Below are positions 23,668 to 35,107 of a stretch of 64,000 bases of DNA, in pieces. The DNA is taken from NCBI RefSeq assembly GCF_024758725.1, contig NZ_CP096972.1, positions 161,001 through 225,000 of the forward strand, read 5' to 3'. The DNA is from Sphingomonas sp. SUN039. GTDB lineage: Bacteria; Pseudomonadota; Alphaproteobacteria; Sphingomonadales; Sphingomonadaceae. A program made the position numbers and the translations under genes. The number at the start of each line of letters is the position of its first letter. Positions within the stretch are counted from its first letter, which is position 1. Under the pieces are notes generated by a model that ran no database searches, was not told where the DNA came from, and saw nothing but the letters and a program-made list of their open reading frames with translations.

Positions 23668-23783
23668 GGATTTAGCGGAGCTAAATCCAGCATTCGCGAC
23701 ACGACCGGCCGGCCTCGCCGACGCGAGGACCGACGACTTGGCTTTGCCAAGTCGCCTTTGCGGTCCGGATTTTGTTCGCTAAA
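23668..23783. repeat. Multi-hairpin repeat element, copy 2
   Basis: It lies between bamD and recN. Stems in order: GGATTTAGC/GCTAAATCC (23668-23676 with 23680-23688), CCTCGC/GCGAGG (23713-23718 with 23723-23728), and CGACTTGGC/GCCAAGTCG (23734-23742 with 23746-23754). An outer pair GGACCG/CGGTCC (23727-23732 with 23761-23766) and a closing pair TTTAGCG/CGCTAAA (23671-23677 with 23777-23783) enclose them. It is related to the element at 4170-4253. Confidence 0.6.
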
Positions 23784-23792
23784 CGTGCCGCG

Positions 23793-25432
23793 ATGCTTTT
23801 GGCGCTTTCCATTCGCGATGTCGTGCTGATCGAGGCGCTCGACCTCGATTTCGCCGATGGGCTGACCGTCATTACTGGCGAGACGGGCGCGGGGAAATCT
23901 ATCCTGCTCGATGCGCTCGGGCTGGCGCTCGGGTCGCGCGCCGCGAGCGGACTGGTGCGGCAGGGGGCGGGTGCGGCGAGCGTGACCGCGACGTTCGAGC
24001 GCGACGCCGTCACCGACGTATTGCTCACTGAAAACGGCATCGGTCCCGAACCCGACGAACCGCTGATCGTCCGCCGCACGGTCAAGGCCGACGGCGGCAG
24101 CCGCGCGTTCGTCAACGATGTCGCGGTGTCGGGCGCGCTGTTGCGGACCTTGGGCGAGGGACTGGTCGAAATCCATGGCCAGCATGACGACCGGGGATTG
24201 CTCGCGCCTGCCGGACACCGCGCGCTGATCGATGCTTTTGCGCGGGTAGATTTGACGCCCGTCCGCACCAGTTTTGCCGCAATGCGCGCCGCCGATGCCG
24301 CGCTGGCGGAGGCGCAGGATGCGCTTGCCAATGCCGAGGCCGACCGCGACTGGCTGACCCATGCGGTCGCCGAACTCGATGCGCTGGGGCCGGAAGCGGG
24401 CGAGGAAGAGGCGCTCGCCACTTCGCGCGCGGCGATGCAAAAGGGCGCGAAGATCGCCGACGATCTGGAGGCCATCGACACGCTGGTCGCCGCCGCCGAC
24501 GGGGGGCTGTCGAAGCTGCGTCAGGCGGCGCGCGCGCTCGACCGGATTGCGGGCGACCATCCGCAACTCGCCGAGGCGCTGGGCGCGGTCGACCGCGCGA
24601 TCATCGAGGGGTCGTTCGCCGAGGACTATCTGCGCGCTGCGTCGGAGGCGCTGTCGTTCGACCCCGCGCGGCTGGATGCGGAGGAAACCCGGCTGTTCGA
24701 TCTGCGTGCCATGGCGCGCAAGCACCGTGTCCAGCCCGACGATCTGGCGGCGCTGGCGGCGGAGTTGCGGGGGAAATTGTCGGCCATCGAAGCGGGCGGC
24801 GAGGGCCTGGCGGCGCTGGAACGCGATGCGAAGGTCGCGCGAACGGCATATCGCGCGGCGGCGGACGCCCTGTCCGAGGCGCGCCGGACAGCAGCGCTTC
24901 GGCTCGACGCGGCAGTGGCGGGCGAACTCGTGCCGCTGAAGCTCGATGCGGCGCGGTTCAAAACCGTTGTCGCGGGCGGGCCGGAGAGCGAGAACGGGGC
25001 CGACCGCGTCGAGTTCGAAGTCTCGACCAACCCCGGCGCACCGTTCGGGCCGCTGCTCAAGATCGCGTCGGGCGGCGAACTGTCGCGCTTCATCCTCGCG
25101 CTGAAGGTGGCACTTGCCGAGGAAGGCGCGGCGGCCACGATGATCTTCGACGAAATCGACCGCGGCGTCGGCGGCGCTGTGGCGAGCGCCATCGGCGAAC
25201 GCCTGTCGCGGCTGGCTGCAAAGACGCAGCTGCTGGTGGTGACACACAGCCCGCAAGTCGCAGCGCGCGGCGACCATCATTTGCTGATCGCGAAGAACTC
25301 AGACGGGTTGGTGACACGTACGAACCTCCGCACCCTTGACGCCAGCGAACGCCGCGAGGAAATCGCCCGGATGCTGTCGGGGGCCGAGGTGACCGACGAG
25401 GCAAGGGCGCAGGCGGCGCGGCTGGTGGCGGC

Positions 25433-25436
<4 letters not shown>
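23793..25436 (+). CDS. recN: DNA repair protein RecN
   Basis: The 547-residue SMC-like ATPase has Walker A GETGAGKS (29-36), the QHDD-type region EIHGQHDDRGLL, a coiled coil in the middle, the ABC signature GGELSRFILALKVAL and Walker B MIFDEIDRGVGG. RecN acts in double-strand break repair by holding DNA ends or sister molecules. The start MLLALSIRD at 23793 fits the family; upstream codons belong to the repeat. Its GTGA stop overlaps the start of the next small gene. Confidence 0.95.
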
Positions 25437-27789
<2,353 letters not shown>

Positions 27790-28785
27790 ATGGCCGTGAG
27801 AAGGGAAAACATTGTGCGCCTTTTCGTGACGATCTTGGCCCTCTTGTTAGCGGCCCCCGCGCTCGCCGCACCGCGCTACGCGATCATCGACATGCACATG
27901 CATGCGGAGGAAGCGATCGACGGTTATGGGCCGCCGCCGGTCACCATGTGCGCACCTTATGACATCTGGCCCGCACGCGATCCGGGACAGCCGATTGCGG
28001 CCTATCTCCAGGATTTCTCGGCCGCGCCGAAGTGTGAGCATCCCGTTCTGTCGGCGCCGACACTCGACGCGCTGCGGCAGCAAAGCCTGGCCCAGTTGGC
28101 GAAGCACAATATGCTCGCCGTCGTCAGCGGCAGCGAAAACCGCGTTGCCGAATGGAAAGCGGCGGGCGGCGACCGGGTCATCAGCGCCATCGGCAATGTC
28201 GAACTGCCCTCGATCGCGGCCCTGCGCGCTGCCCATAAGGCGGGGCATTTGCAAGTGCTCGGCGAAATCGTCGCGCAGTACGACGGGATTCCGCCGAACG
28301 ACCCCCGTCTAGAATCCTATTACGCGCTGGCCGAAGAGCTCGATATTCCTGTCGGTATCCATGTCGGCCCGGGGCCTCCGGGAATCGCCTATTTCGCGTC
28401 GCCCAAGATGCGGATCGCGATGAGCCGGGCGACCCTGCTCGAGGAGGTGCTGGTCCGGCATCCGCGTCTGCGCCTTTACGTCATGCATGCCGGGTGGCCG
28501 TTCGCGGACGACATGATCGCGCTGCTTTACGCGCATCCGCAGGTCTATGTGGATACGGGCATCATCGATTATGCATTTCGCCGTTCCGATTTTCACGCCT
28601 ATCTGAAGCGCCTGATCGACGCGGGGTTTGAAAAGCGGATCATGTTCGGCAGCGACCAGATGATCTGGCCCGGCACGATCGACACGGCCATTGCCGGGAT
28701 TCGCGGTGCACCGTTTCTGACGGAGACACAGAAGCGCGACATACTGCACGACAATGCGGCGCGATTTTTGCGGATTGAGGGCTGA
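27790..28785 (+). CDS. Exported amidohydrolase-family protein
   Basis: The 331-residue protein has a signal peptide (RLFVTILALLLAAPALAA) and an amidohydrolase-2-like TIM barrel: metal-binding HxH in DMHMH, His in GIHVGPG and MHAGWP, and the Asp in FGSDQM. The Cys residues in VTMCAPY and PKCEHP fit a periplasmic protein. The substrate is unknown. ATG at 27790 touches the ligA stop; GTG at 27814, behind AAGGG, would give a cleaner signal peptide and is a real alternative. A prolyl oligopeptidase gene follows after 85 bp. Confidence 0.75.
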   Translation: MAVRRENIVRLFVTILALLLAAPALAAPRYAIIDMHMHAEEAIDGYGPPPVTMCAPYDIWPARDPGQPIAAYLQDFSAAPKCEHPVLSAPTLDALRQQSLAQLAKHNMLAVVSGSENRVAEWKAAGGDRVISAIGNVELPSIAALRAAHKAGHLQVLGEIVAQYDGIPPNDPRLESYYALAEELDIPVGIHVGPGPPGIAYFASPKMRIAMSRATLLEEVLVRHPRLRLYVMHAGWPFADDMIALLYAHPQVYVDTGIIDYAFRRSDFHAYLKRLIDAGFEKRIMFGSDQMIWPGTIDTAIAGIRGAPFLTETQKRDILHDNAARFLRIEG

Positions 28786-28870
28786 CGGGCCGCGATTGTG
28801 GCGAGCACAACCGCCTGATAGCATTCGGCAATTGCCGGGTTCCGGCACCGACTCGTTCAAGGGGAAATCC

Positions 28871-30991
28871 ATGTCGCTTCGTTTGACGACTGCGCTCGCG
28901 CTGGTCCTGTCGATACCCGTTGCTGCCCTGGCACAGACCGTCGTGCCACCGGTCGCCGCGAAAAAGCCGTTCCTTATCACCGGCCCTGCGGGCGCTCCGC
29001 CGCGCAACGACGATTACTACTGGCTGCGCGACGACACCCGCAAAAATCCGGAAATGCTCGCCAACCTCAATGCAGAAAACGCCTATGCCGATGCGGTACT
29101 CGGCCCCACCAAGCCGCTGCAGGAAACGCTTTACAACGAGATCGTCGGCCGCATCAAACAGGACGACGCCAGCGTCCCCTACCGAAAGCGCGGCTATTAT
29201 TATTACACCCGCTTCGAAACCGGCAAGGATTACGCGATCAACGCACGGCGCAAGGGCAGCATGACCGCACCCGAGGAGGTGATGTTCGACCAGAATGCGA
29301 TGGCGGCGGGGAAGGGCTATTTCGCGCTGAGCAGCGTCGACATCAGCCAGGATAACGGGCTCGCCGCCTTTGCCACCGACGATGTCGGGCGGCGGCAATA
29401 TGTCATCCGTGTCAAGAACTTGAAGACCGGCGAAATCCTCTCCGATACAGTCACCAACGCCGAGCCCGGCGCGGTGTGGGCGAACGACGGCAAGAGCTTT
29501 TTCTACATCGACAAAGATTTGACGACGCTGCTCGGCAATAAGGTCAAGCGGCATGTCCTCGGCACTCCCGCGAGCGCCGATACGGTCGTCTATGAGGAGA
29601 AGGACAACACCTTTTACATGGGGATCGACCGGACCAAGGACGACAGGTTCATCTGCATCGGTGTCCAGAGCACGGTCAGCTCGGAATCGCGCTGCACCTC
29701 TGCTGCGGCCCCGGGCAGCTTCGCCGTCGTCGCGCCGCGCCAGCGCGACTTCCTCTATCAGGCCGATCATCTCGGCGGTCGCTGGGTGGTCCGGACGAAC
29801 TGGAATGCGCCCAACTACCGGTTAATGACCTTGGCCGACGGCACCGCCTGGGGCGACCGGACGAAATGGCGCGATATGGTCGCGCACGACCCCAAGGTGT
29901 TCATCGACGATTACGCGCTGTTCGACGGCTTTACAGCGATCAACGAACGATCGGGCGGTCTCAAGCGCCTGCGGACGCTGACGGCTGCGGGCAAAAGCAG
30001 TTTCATCGCCAGCGACGAGCCCGCTTATGCAATGTCGCTCGGCACCAATGCCGAACCCGGCACCGACTGGCTGCGCTACACCTACACCTCGCTGACGACG
30101 CCGACACGGACCTTTGAGGTCAATGCCCGGACCGGCGCGCGCAAGCTGCTCAAGGAGAACCCCGCACCGGGGTATGTCGCGGCGAACTATGTCACCGAAC
30201 GCGTCTGGGTACCCGCGCGCGACGGCAAGGTGCGGATCCCGGTTTCTGTCGTTTACAAAAAGGGCTTCAAGCGCGACGGCACCGCCGCCATGCTGCAATA
30301 TGCCTATGGCAGCTATGGCGCTTCGACCGATCCGACCTGGTCGCCGAGCGTCACCAGCCTGCTCGACCGTGGCATGGTTTATGCGCTCGCGCACATCCGC
30401 GGCGGTCAGGAAATGGGGCGCAGCTGGTACGACGACGGCAAGATGTTCAACAAAAAGAACACCTTCACCGATTTCGTCGATGTCACCCGCTATCTCGTCG
30501 CGCAAAAATACGCGGCAAAGGACCGTGTTGCTGCGCGGGGCGGCAGCGCGGGCGGGCTGTTGATGGGCGCGGTCGCGAACATGGCGCCCGAGGACTATAA
30601 GGTGATGATCGCGCAGGTGCCGTTCGTCGATGTGGTGACGACGATGCTCGATGAAACGATCCCGCTGACCACCGGCGAATGGGACGAATGGGGCAACCCC
30701 AAGACCAAGGCGTCCTACGATTACATGCTGAGCTACAGCCCGTACGATCAGGTCGCGGCCAAGACCTATCCCGCGCTGTTCGTCGGCACCGGCCTGTGGG
30801 ACAGCCAAGTGCAATATTACGAACCGGCGAAATGGGTGGCGAAGCTGCGCGCAACCAAGACCGATACCAACCCGCTGCTGTTCCGCGTCAACATGGAGGC
30901 CGGTCACGGCGGCAAGTCGGGCCGCTTTCGCAGCTATCGCGAGACGGCGGAATATTACGCGTTCATGCTGGGCCAGTTGGGAGTAAAATAG
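28871..30991 (+). CDS. Secreted S9-family prolyl oligopeptidase (oligopeptidase B-like)
   Basis: The 706-residue enzyme has a signal peptide (TTALALVLSIPVAALAQ), a beta-propeller in the middle, and a C-terminal alpha/beta hydrolase domain. The catalytic Ser (about residue 559) is in GGSAGG, Asp in GLWDSQV, and His in EAGHGG. Motif YGSYGAS and HIRGGQEMGRSWYDDG are typical of oligopeptidase B. It cuts short peptides, probably in the periplasm. The start at 28871 was chosen for the signal peptide. Its end overlaps the convergent gene by 29 bp. Confidence 0.93.
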   Translation: MSLRLTTALALVLSIPVAALAQTVVPPVAAKKPFLITGPAGAPPRNDDYYWLRDDTRKNPEMLANLNAENAYADAVLGPTKPLQETLYNEIVGRIKQDDASVPYRKRGYYYYTRFETGKDYAINARRKGSMTAPEEVMFDQNAMAAGKGYFALSSVDISQDNGLAAFATDDVGRRQYVIRVKNLKTGEILSDTVTNAEPGAVWANDGKSFFYIDKDLTTLLGNKVKRHVLGTPASADTVVYEEKDNTFYMGIDRTKDDRFICIGVQSTVSSESRCTSAAAPGSFAVVAPRQRDFLYQADHLGGRWVVRTNWNAPNYRLMTLADGTAWGDRTKWRDMVAHDPKVFIDDYALFDGFTAINERSGGLKRLRTLTAAGKSSFIASDEPAYAMSLGTNAEPGTDWLRYTYTSLTTPTRTFEVNARTGARKLLKENPAPGYVAANYVTERVWVPARDGKVRIPVSVVYKKGFKRDGTAAMLQYAYGSYGASTDPTWSPSVTSLLDRGMVYALAHIRGGQEMGRSWYDDGKMFNKKNTFTDFVDVTRYLVAQKYAAKDRVAARGGSAGGLLMGAVANMAPEDYKVMIAQVPFVDVVTTMLDETIPLTTGEWDEWGNPKTKASYDYMLSYSPYDQVAAKTYPALFVGTGLWDSQVQYYEPAKWVAKLRATKTDTNPLLFRVNMEAGHGGKSGRFRSYRETAEYYAFMLGQLGVK

Positions 30992-31595
30992 GGCGAGCGG
31001 GCGGCCACGGCACCCAGCGCATGACGTCGCCCGCGAACGGCGTCCAGATGCCAGTGCGGACGCCCGCCGCCTTGAGCGCGCCACCGGTCCACACATTGCA
31101 GGTGTTCAACGCGCTGTAGCGACCGCGTGCGGGGTAGAAGCGGTCTGTCGGGGTATAGCCGGGAATCGCGGGGCCGAGGCGCACGGTCGCGGCGATATAG
31201 GCGTGCAGGCGGGCGTATTCGTGCGCGCGCAGACGGATCGGCCGCCAGTTTTCATCAGGCAGGAAATCGCCCAGTTCATCGACATGGACCAATGTATCGC
31301 CGCTGCCGACCAGCGCCGACAGCGCGGTGCCGGGGCGGATGTCCTGCCAGCGCGGGGTGTTCAGGTAGAAATCGCGGTCGCCCCAGCCGAACGCGCGCCA
31401 TTTGCCCGGACCTGCGGGCAGGACGATGCCGGTGTGCACGCCGTTGGTTTGGATGAAGATGGTGGTGCCTGTTGCTGGTTCGCGCCAGTTGGCGTTCGCG
31501 GGAATGTGGGCCAGGATGGCGGCTGCGGCGAGATAAAGGCCGACGGGAATCAGCACGAAGGTGGGGGCGATGCGGATCAGCTTTTGCGGCTTCAT
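30963..31595 (-). CDS. TIGR02117/DUF2459 family protein
   Basis: The 210-residue protein has one N-terminal membrane segment (FVLIPVGLYLAAAAILA) followed by a conserved periplasmic domain: IFIQTNGVHTGIVLP, FGWGDRDFYLNTP and ALNTCNVWTGGALKAAGV. These match the TIGR02117 (DUF2459) family, whose members have a Cys and His pattern suggesting a papain-like fold; biochemical function is not known. The 3' end overlaps the S9 peptidase by 29 bp. The start at 31595 is divergent from phhA with only 23 bp between. Confidence 0.82.
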   Translation of the reverse strand: MKPQKLIRIAPTFVLIPVGLYLAAAAILAHIPANANWREPATGTTIFIQTNGVHTGIVLPAGPGKWRAFGWGDRDFYLNTPRWQDIRPGTALSALVGSGDTLVHVDELGDFLPDENWRPIRLRAHEYARLHAYIAATVRLGPAIPGYTPTDRFYPARGRYSALNTCNVWTGGALKAAGVRTGIWTPFAGDVMRWVPWPPARPILLPTGPA

Positions 31596-31618
31596 GCAGG
31601 GCAGTGTAGGCTAGTTGC

Positions 31619-32485
31619 ATGGAAGCCACCATGCTCGAACGCCCCGCCGAAGCCGCTGCCGACTGGACGGTCCCGCAGGACTGGGACCGCTTCACGGCGG
31701 ACGAGCACGCGGTCTGGGACACGCTGTTCGCGCGCCAGACGGCGATGCTGCCCGGCCGTGCGTCGGACGCCTTTCTGCGCGGTGTCGATGTACTACGCCT
31801 GTCGAAGCCCGGCATTCCCGATTTCAGCGAGTTGTCCGAACGGTTGATGGCCGCGACCGGCTGGCGCGTGGTTGCGGTGCCGGGGCTGGTGCCCGACGCG
31901 GTGTTCTTCGACCATCTGGCGAACCGCACCTTTGTCGCCGGCAATTTCATCCGGCGGGCGGACCAGCTCGACTATCTGGAGGAACCCGACGTCTTCCACG
32001 ACGTGTTCGGCCATGTCCCGATGCTCGCCGACCCGGTGTTTGCGGATTACATGGCCGCCTATGGGCGCGGCGGCCAGCGCGCAGGGTCGCTGGGGGCGTT
32101 GAAGCGGCTTGCGCGGCTCTACTGGTACACGGTGGAATTCGGGCTGGTCGAGGAGGCGGGGGCGCTGCGGATATACGGCGCGGGCATCGTGTCGAGCCGG
32201 GGCGAAAGCATCTTTGCGCTCGACGACCCGTCGCCGAACCGGATCGGCTTCGACCTGAACCGCGTGATGCGGACCGAGTACCGCATCGACGATTACCAGC
32301 AGGGTTATTTCGTCATCCCGAGTTTCGACGAATTGCTGCGGGTGACGGTGGAGACCGACTTCGGGCCGCTCTATGCAGCGTTGGAGGGGCAGGCCGAGTT
32401 CGACGTTGCCGACATCGTCGAGGGTGATCGCGTGCTGACACGTGGGACACAGGCCTACGCATTGGCGGGGGGCTTGAAAGCCTAG
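31619..32485 (+). CDS. phhA: Phenylalanine-4-hydroxylase
   Basis: The 288-residue enzyme matches monomeric bacterial phenylalanine hydroxylase: [17 protein letters not shown], the iron ligands in [14 protein letters not shown] (two His) with a Glu in YWYTVEFGL, and [13 protein letters not shown]. It turns phenylalanine into tyrosine using tetrahydropterin and iron. ATG at 31619 was used; ATG at 31631 is possible. hslV starts 23 bp after the stop, and the gap is almost wholly a hairpin. Confidence 0.95.
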   Translation: MEATMLERPAEAAADWTVPQDWDRFTADEHAVWDTLFARQTAMLPGRASDAFLRGVDVLRLSKPGIPDFSELSERLMAATGWRVVAVPGLVPDAVFFDHLANRTFVAGNFIRRADQLDYLEEPDVFHDVFGHVPMLADPVFADYMAAYGRGGQRAGSLGALKRLARLYWYTVEFGLVEEAGALRIYGAGIVSSRGESIFALDDPSPNRIGFDLNRVMRTEYRIDDYQQGYFVIPSFDELLRVTVETDFGPLYAALEGQAEFDVADIVEGDRVLTRGTQAYALAGGLKA

Positions 32486-32490
32486 GCGCG

Positions 32491-32507
32491 GGCCACACAT
32501 TGTGGCC
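32491..32507. promoter_or_regulatory. Perfect hairpin directly before the hslV start codon
   Basis: GGCCACA (32491-32497) pairs with TGTGGCC (32501-32507) around the loop CAT. Only one base separates it from the hslV ATG at 32509, and it occupies the ribosome-binding-site position. No other clear Shine-Dalgarno sequence is seen, so it may limit translation of hslV or be a coincidence of the short gap. Confidence 0.45.
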
Positions 32508-32508
32508 A

Positions 32509-33069
32509 ATGAGCACCACCGACAATTCCATGCCCGCGTGGCACGGCACCACCATCGTTTCCGCACGCAAGAACGGCAAAGTCGTCATCGCCGGCGACGG
32601 TCAGGTCTCGATGGGCCAGACCGTAATGAAGCCCAACGCGCGCAAGGTGCGCCCGATCGGCGACGGCAGCGTTATTGCGGGTTTTGCGGGCGCGACGGCG
32701 GACGCGTTCACGCTGCTCGAACGGCTGGAGCGCAAGCTGGAATCGCATAACGGCCAGTTGATGCGGGCGGCGGTCGAGCTGGCGAAGGACTGGCGGACAG
32801 ACAAATACCTCCGCAACCTCGAAGCGCTGATGATCGTCGCCGACAAGGACGTGACGCTGGTGCTGACCGGCAACGGCGATGTGCTGGAGCCCGAGGGCGG
32901 GATCGCGGCGATCGGGTCGGGCGGGAATTACGCGCTCGCCGCCGCCCGCGCGCTCGACGAATACGAGCCCGACTGCGAGACCCTGTGCCGCCGCGCGATG
33001 AAGATTGCGGGCGAGATTTGCGTCTACACCAACGACCGGCTGACGGTCGAAGTGCTCGACGCGGCCTAA
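32509..33069 (+). CDS. hslV: ATP-dependent protease subunit HslV
   Basis: The 186-residue protein carries the HslV core after a short propeptide: the mature enzyme should begin at the first Thr of [11 protein letters not shown], with WHG just before it. [13 protein letters not shown] and [14 protein letters not shown] are family hallmarks. HslV forms a double hexamer peptidase fed by HslU. The ATG at 32509 gives an N-terminal extension of 13 residues, common in alphaproteobacteria. hslU follows after 18 bp. Confidence 0.96.
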   Translation: MSTTDNSMPAWHGTTIVSARKNGKVVIAGDGQVSMGQTVMKPNARKVRPIGDGSVIAGFAGATADAFTLLERLERKLESHNGQLMRAAVELAKDWRTDKYLRNLEALMIVADKDVTLVLTGNGDVLEPEGGIAAIGSGGNYALAAARALDEYEPDCETLCRRAMKIAGEICVYTNDRLTVEVLDAA

Positions 33070-33087
33070 CTTTACCGAAAGTCCGAC

Positions 33088-34386
33088 ATGAACGACGCCC
33101 TGACCCCGAAAGCCATTTGCCGTGCGCTCGACGAGCATATCGTCGGACAGGCCGACGCCAAGCGCGCGGTCGCGGTTGCCATGCGGAACCGCTGGCGGCG
33201 GCAGCAATTGCCGCTCGACCTGCGCGACGAAGTCAGCCCTAGAAATATCCTGATGATCGGGCCGACCGGCTGCGGCAAGACCGAGATTTCGCGGCGGCTG
33301 GCGAAGCTCGCGGATGCACCGTTCGTGAAGGTCGAGGCGACCAAGTTCACCGAAGTCGGCTATGTCGGCCGCGACGTCGAACAGATCGCGCGCGACTTGG
33401 TCGAAGAAGCGATCCGGCTGGAGAAGGAACGCCGCCGTGCGTCGGTGAAGGACAAGGTCGAGGAGGCTGCGATGGCGCGCCTGCTCGATGCACTGACCGG
33501 CAAGGGCGCAAGCGAGGCCACGCGCGCGGCGTTCAAGCAGCGGTTCGACGACGGGTCGCTTAGCGAAACCGAGATCGAGATCGAGGTCGATGCCGCGCCG
33601 CAAATGCCGTTCGACATTCCCGGCGGCGGCAATGTCGGGATGATCAACATCACCGAAATGATGTCGAAGGCGATGGGCGGCGGCCAGTTGAAGCGTCGCA
33701 AGATGACCGTGCCTGCGGCCTGGACGAAACTCACCGAGGAAGAAGCCGACAAGCGGCTCGACCAGGACGATGTCGCGCGGGTTGCGCTGGCGGATGCCGA
33801 GGCGAACGGGATCGTGTTCCTCGACGAGATCGACAAGATTGCGGTCAGCGACGTGCGCGGCGGGAGCGTGAGCCGCGAAGGCGTGCAGCGTGACCTGCTG
33901 CCGCTGATCGAGGGCACGACGGTCGCGACCAAATACGGGCCGATGAAGACCGACCACATCCTGTTCATCGCGAGCGGCGCGTTTCATGTCGCCAAGCCCA
34001 GCGACCTGCTGCCCGAACTTCAGGGGCGATTGCCGATCCGTGTCGAGCTGAAGGCGCTGACCGAGGCCGATTTCGTGCGTATTCTCAACGACACGCGGGC
34101 CTCGCTGACGACGCAATACAGTGCATTGCTCAAGACGGAGGGGGTGATTGTAGCCTTCACCGACGACGGCATCGCCGCCGTCGCGCGCACCGCAGCTGAG
34201 GTCAACGCGAGCCTCGAAAACATCGGAGCACGGCGGCTGTCGACGGTCATGGAAAAGCTCCTCGAAGACATCAGTTTCGATGCCGAGGACCGGCAGGGCA
34301 CGACGCTGACGGTCGACGCGGCCTATGTCGACCAGCAACTGGCGAGCGTGGCGCGGAACACGGATCTGTCGAAGTATGTGTTGTGA
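33088..34386 (+). CDS. hslU: ATP-dependent protease ATPase subunit HslU
   Basis: The 432-residue AAA+ unfoldase has Walker A GPTGCGKT (58-65), an intermediate domain (about 110-235), Walker [11 protein letters not shown] and the sensor region [15 protein letters not shown]. The C-terminal LSKYVL inserts into HslV pockets and activates it. It unfolds protein substrates and passes them to HslV in the cytoplasm. Operon with hslV, as is usual. Confidence 0.97.
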   Translation: MNDALTPKAICRALDEHIVGQADAKRAVAVAMRNRWRRQQLPLDLRDEVSPRNILMIGPTGCGKTEISRRLAKLADAPFVKVEATKFTEVGYVGRDVEQIARDLVEEAIRLEKERRRASVKDKVEEAAMARLLDALTGKGASEATRAAFKQRFDDGSLSETEIEIEVDAAPQMPFDIPGGGNVGMINITEMMSKAMGGGQLKRRKMTVPAAWTKLTEEEADKRLDQDDVARVALADAEANGIVFLDEIDKIAVSDVRGGSVSREGVQRDLLPLIEGTTVATKYGPMKTDHILFIASGAFHVAKPSDLLPELQGRLPIRVELKALTEADFVRILNDTRASLTTQYSALLKTEGVIVAFTDDGIAAVARTAAEVNASLENIGARRLSTVMEKLLEDISFDAEDRQGTTLTVDAAYVDQQLASVARNTDLSKYVL

Positions 34387-34394
34387 TGTGACGA

Positions 34395-34438
34395 CCACAG
34401 TGATACTGTGGAAAAATGAAAAACATCACAGTCACTGT
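34395..34438. promoter_or_regulatory. Two palindromic operators of the vapBC pair
   Basis: CCACAGT-GAT-ACTGTGG (34395-34411) ends four bases before the antitoxin start. A second palindrome ACAGT-C-ACTGT (34428-34438) lies inside the first codons. Both use the half-site ACAGT/ACTGT, and their centres are 30 bp apart, about three helical turns. This is what autoregulation by a ribbon-helix-helix antitoxin predicts. Confidence 0.55.
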
Positions 34439-34694
34439 CGATGATGACCTGTATCGCAAGTCACGGCTCTATGCGGCAGAGCATGACACGACTGTGACGG
34501 CGCTTGTGCGCGAAGCGATCTCGTCCTTTGCCTATGGCGAAACCGACGCCCAGCGGCGGTTGCGCGAAGAGGGCGAACTTTATGCGCGGCTGGATTCGCG
34601 ACGCGAGCGGCGCGTCGATGAGGGATTTGCAACATCGGCGCGCGAGGTGCTCTATCGTGACGGAAGTTCCGACGACCATAACGCAGCGTCGTGA
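34416..34694 (+). CDS. Ribbon-helix-helix antitoxin (VapB type)
   Basis: The 92-residue protein begins MKNITVTVDDDLYRKSRLYA with TVTALVREAISSF, the CopG/Arc-type ribbon-helix-helix fold. The C-terminal half is charged (RREEGELYARLDSRRERRVD-like) and would wrap the toxin. It binds the palindromes around its own start codon and blocks the PIN toxin encoded next. The overlap with the toxin start is 4 bp (GTGA). The pair sits alone between hslU and an M16 protease gene. Confidence 0.85.
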   Translation: MKNITVTVDDDLYRKSRLYAAEHDTTVTALVREAISSFAYGETDAQRRLREEGELYARLDSRRERRVDEGFATSAREVLYRDGSSDDHNAAS

Positions 34695-35107
34695 TTTTTC
34701 TCGATACCAATGTGCTGATGTATGCCAGCGGGGCCGACGATTCCTCATTGGCGAAGACCGGCGTGGCGCGCGGTTTGCTCCGGACAACCACGGGCGTCGT
34801 CCTGTCGTTGCAGGTGTTGCAGGAATTCTATGTCAATGCCACGCGCGTTACGCGACGGGCAAATTTGAGCCACGCCGACGCCTGCGCGCTGATCGACAGT
34901 TGGCGACGGTTCCGGATTTTCGAGCCGACGCTTGCGACGCTCGACCGTGCGCTCGACATCCGCGAGCGCCACAAATTCTCTTACTGGGACGCAGCGGTTA
35001 TGGCGGCGGCGCTGGATGCGGGATGTACGAAGCTGCTGTCCGAGGATTGGACGCACGATCAAGTCATCGACGGTCTTGCGCTCGAGAACCCCTTTCGCGG
35101 CCTTTGA
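34691..35107 (+). CDS. vapC: PIN-domain ribonuclease toxin (VapC type)
   Basis: The 138-residue protein starts IFLDTNVLMYASG, with the first catalytic Asp, and has further acidic residues in SLQVLQEFYVN (Glu), FSYWDAAVMAAAL (Asp) and LLSEDWTHD, the four-acid PIN site. VapC toxins cut tRNA or other RNA when free of antitoxin. GTG at 34691 overlaps the antitoxin stop. The stop TGA at 35105-35107 touches the end of the convergent M16 gene. Confidence 0.9.
   Translation: MIFLDTNVLMYASGADDSSLAKTGVARGLLRTTTGVVLSLQVLQEFYVNATRVTRRANLSHADACALIDSWRRFRIFEPTLATLDRALDIRERHKFSYWDAAVMAAALDAGCTKLLSEDWTHDQVIDGLALENPFRGL

Noticed and set aside
22884..25280. An open frame of about 800 codons antisense to bamD and recN
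   Set aside because: Same reason: no family motif, and both sense genes are complete.
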